Shown here: positions 62,725-64,000 of the stretch, in pieces
How the letters are laid out: each line of letters begins with the position of its first letter
How positions within the stretch are numbered: the first letter of the stretch is position 1
NCBI RefSeq assembly: GCF_001953875.1
Contig: NZ_MQUR01000017.1
Span: 1 to 64,000 of the forward strand
Source of the DNA: Streptomyces amritsarensis
Lineage (GTDB): Bacteria > Actinomycetota > Actinomycetes > Streptomycetales > Streptomycetaceae
Reading direction: 5' to 3'
DNA: 64,000 nucleotides
The notes under the pieces: model-generated
The model's input: only the letters and a program-made list of their open reading frames with translations
What the model was told of the DNA's origin: nothing
Databases searched by the model: none
Translations under genes and position numbers: made by a program

Positions 62725-63840
62725 ATGGGAGCTGACGGGCGGCTGCGAGCCGTGGTGGGCCTCGCCCAGGCGATGGCCGCGGCGAGCACGCCGCGCGACA
62801 GTGTGCGTGCGGCCGCGCGGGGCGCGCGCCTGGCGATGGACGGCTCGTTCGCCGCGATCTCGGCGTGGGAGCGGGAGCGCGGGTGCCTGCGCGTGCTCGT
62901 CAACGAGGGTGAGCGGCGTGCGGGCGAGGAGGAGTTCCCCGAGGACGAGTCCTATCCGGTGCACGACTTCCCCGAGATCACCGAGTTCCTGCACGAGCGG
63001 TGGGTGGGCGGCGGCGGCCCCCACGCCTGGGTCGAGAGCGCCGTCGGCGACCGGCCGGGGCGGCGCGGCGAGGCGCTGCGCCGCCGGGGCCGCGGTACGT
63101 GCGTGGTCGCGCCCGTCGTGCTCAGCGGGCGGGCCTGGGGCGAGCTGTACGTCGCCCGGGACGAGGGGCTGCCCGACTTCGACGACGGCGACGCGGAGTT
63201 CGCCACCGTGCTCGCCGCCGTGGTCGCGGCCGGCCTCGCGCAGAACGAGCGCCTGGAGGAGGCGCGGCGGCTCGCCTTCACCGACCCGCTGACCGGGCTC
63301 GCCAACCGCCGGGCCGTCGACATGCGCCTCGACGAGGCCCTGGAGGAGCACCGGCGCACCGATGCCGTCGTCAGTCTCGTCGTCTGCGACCTGAACGGGC
63401 TGAAGAAGGTCAACGACACCCTCGGGCACGCCATGGGCGACCGGCTGCTGGAGCGGTTCGGGTCCGTGCTGAGCCTGTGCGGGGCCATGCTGCCGGGCGC
63501 GCTGGTCGCGCGTCTGGGCGGCGACGAGTTCTGCCTGGTCGGGGTCGGCCCGCCGGCGGACGACGTCGTCCGGGTCAGCGAGGAGTTGTGCGCGCGCGCC
63601 GCCGAGCTGGAGCTGGGTGAGGGCGTGGCCTGCGGGGTGGCCTCCACCGGGGACCCGATCGGGCCGGTGAAGTCCTCCCGGCGGCTGTTCCGCCTCGCGG
63701 ACGCCGCCCAGTACAAGGCCAAGGCGGCGCGTTCGGCCGGGCCGGTCGTGGCGGGCCGGGACACGGCGGTGGTACGGCTGGCGGACGCTGCCGCGCAGGA
63801 GGCTCCGGGTGAGCGGCGCCGCTTCCGCGGCCGCCAGTGA
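62725..63840 (+). CDS. cdgE: GAF-GGDEF diguanylate cyclase (CdgE-like)
   Basis: A 371-residue cytoplasmic protein. An N-terminal GAF-like sensor (residues about 8-175) and a GGDEF domain (about 185-345) with DPLTGLANRRAVDMRLDEAL, DLNGLKKVNDTLGHAMGDRLL and the intact active site RLGGDEFCLV. It should make c-di-GMP from two GTP. No EAL domain and no transmembrane span. Position next to hutH corresponds to S. coelicolor SCO4931, which I recall as CdgE. Start ATG 62725 (or GTG 62722). Confidence 0.88.
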   Translation: MGADGRLRAVVGLAQAMAAASTPRDSVRAAARGARLAMDGSFAAISAWERERGCLRVLVNEGERRAGEEEFPEDESYPVHDFPEITEFLHERWVGGGGPHAWVESAVGDRPGRRGEALRRRGRGTCVVAPVVLSGRAWGELYVARDEGLPDFDDGDAEFATVLAAVVAAGLAQNERLEEARRLAFTDPLTGLANRRAVDMRLDEALEEHRRTDAVVSLVVCDLNGLKKVNDTLGHAMGDRLLERFGSVLSLCGAMLPGALVARLGGDEFCLVGVGPPADDVVRVSEELCARAAELELGEGVACGVASTGDPIGPVKSSRRLFRLADAAQYKAKAARSAGPVVAGRDTAVVRLADAAAQEAPGERRRFRGRQ

Positions 63841-63913
63841 CCGCGGGGCCGGATGCCGGGCGCCTCGTCGCGTAAGGGGTCCAGCGGCTGCGCGATCGTG
63901 ACAGTTTCAGCTA

Positions 63914-63942
63914 GTGACATGGAGCGATTCAATCCGTAGGGT
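63914..63942 (+). promoter_or_regulatory. hutH: hutH promoter, leaderless
   Basis: GTGACA (63914-63919), 17 nt, TAGGGT (63937-63942), and ATG 63950 starting 7 nt after the -10. Confidence 0.65.
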
Positions 63943-63949
63943 GCTGAAT

Positions 63950-64000
63950 ATGGATATGCACACTGTCGTGGTGGGGACGTCCGGTACCACCGCCGAGGAC
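63950..64000 (+). CDS. hutH: Histidine ammonia-lyase, first 17 codons (cut by the window edge)
   Basis: The frame MDMHTVVVGTSGTTAED agrees with the N-terminus of Streptomyces histidine ammonia-lyase as I recall it, and the synteny (directly after the GGDEF gene) fits SCO4932. The enzyme would deaminate histidine to urocanate. The catalytic MIO region lies outside the window. Confidence 0.75.
   Translation, partial: MDMHTVVVGTSGTTAED

Overview
The window is chromosomal DNA of a Streptomyces species. Evidence: very high GC with strong third-position GC, GTG/TTG starts and 4-base ATGA/GTGA gene overlaps, and a gene order I recognise from the S. coelicolor core chromosome (roughly SCO4869 to SCO4932). 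Markers of that order are sigQ-afsQ1-afsQ2, the nucleoside-salvage genes, accA2/pccE/pccB/birA/cya, a GGDEF gene and the first codons of hutH at the right edge. No rRNA, tRNA or CRISPR was seen.

Layout. 1-3.4 kb: an L,D-transpeptidase lipoprotein, a B12-type acyl-CoA mutase large subunit and a LeuE-like exporter. 3.4-10.3 kb: a cell-wall nonulosonic-acid (sialic acid/Kdn type) glycopolymer cluster with a polysialyltransferase-like protein, a GT2, a DUF6716-like protein, a CMP-sugar synthetase in one unbroken frame with a NeuB-type synthase, and a further sialyltransferase-like gene. 10.4-19.0 kb: an M20 amidohydrolase, then a nucleoside ABC importer (BMP lipoprotein, double ATPase, two permeases), cdd and deoA. 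19.1-29.3 kb: ordinary accessory genes (Uma2, STAS, an ECF sigma factor, two MFS transporters, a second L,D-transpeptidase, LysR and LuxR-type regulators, cupin, alpha/beta hydrolase). 29.4-38.4 kb: add, small secreted and membrane proteins, deoC and two aldehyde dehydrogenases. 38.4-43.6 kb: a secreted protein, a uridine kinase-like protein, sigQ, afsQ1/afsQ2 and a lipoprotein. 43.6-49.5 kb: a phosphohexomutase-family gene, a purine nucleoside phosphorylase, GGCT, lpdA and a DeoR regulator. 49.6-53.0 kb: a lower-GC scar holding an orphan gene, a degraded Hint/SCP1.201-like deaminase toxin interrupted by a small MITE-like element, and an FG-GAP gene that has lost its 5' end. 53.0-64.0 kb: the acyl-CoA carboxylase block with maf, mmpB and birA, then cya, a GC-rich repeat tract, an enoyl-CoA hydratase, a GAF-GGDEF protein and hutH.

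How the genes work together. The strongest unexplained signal is a palindrome, CTACGCGCGTAG (four perfect copies and two near-perfect), placed just upstream of six scattered nucleoside-salvage units: bmp, the ABC importer operon with cdd, deoA, add, deoC-ALDH-ALDH and PNP-phosphomutase. It predicts one regulon covering uptake, deamination, phosphorolysis and pentose-phosphate breakdown, and it assigns a likely phosphopentomutase role to the phosphohexomutase-family gene. Other findings are an ABC ATPase with no canonical start codon upstream of its Walker A motif, the in-frame NeuA-NeuB fusion, a consensus AfsQ1 box, MarR-like operators before an MFS gene, and the dead deaminase toxin locus.
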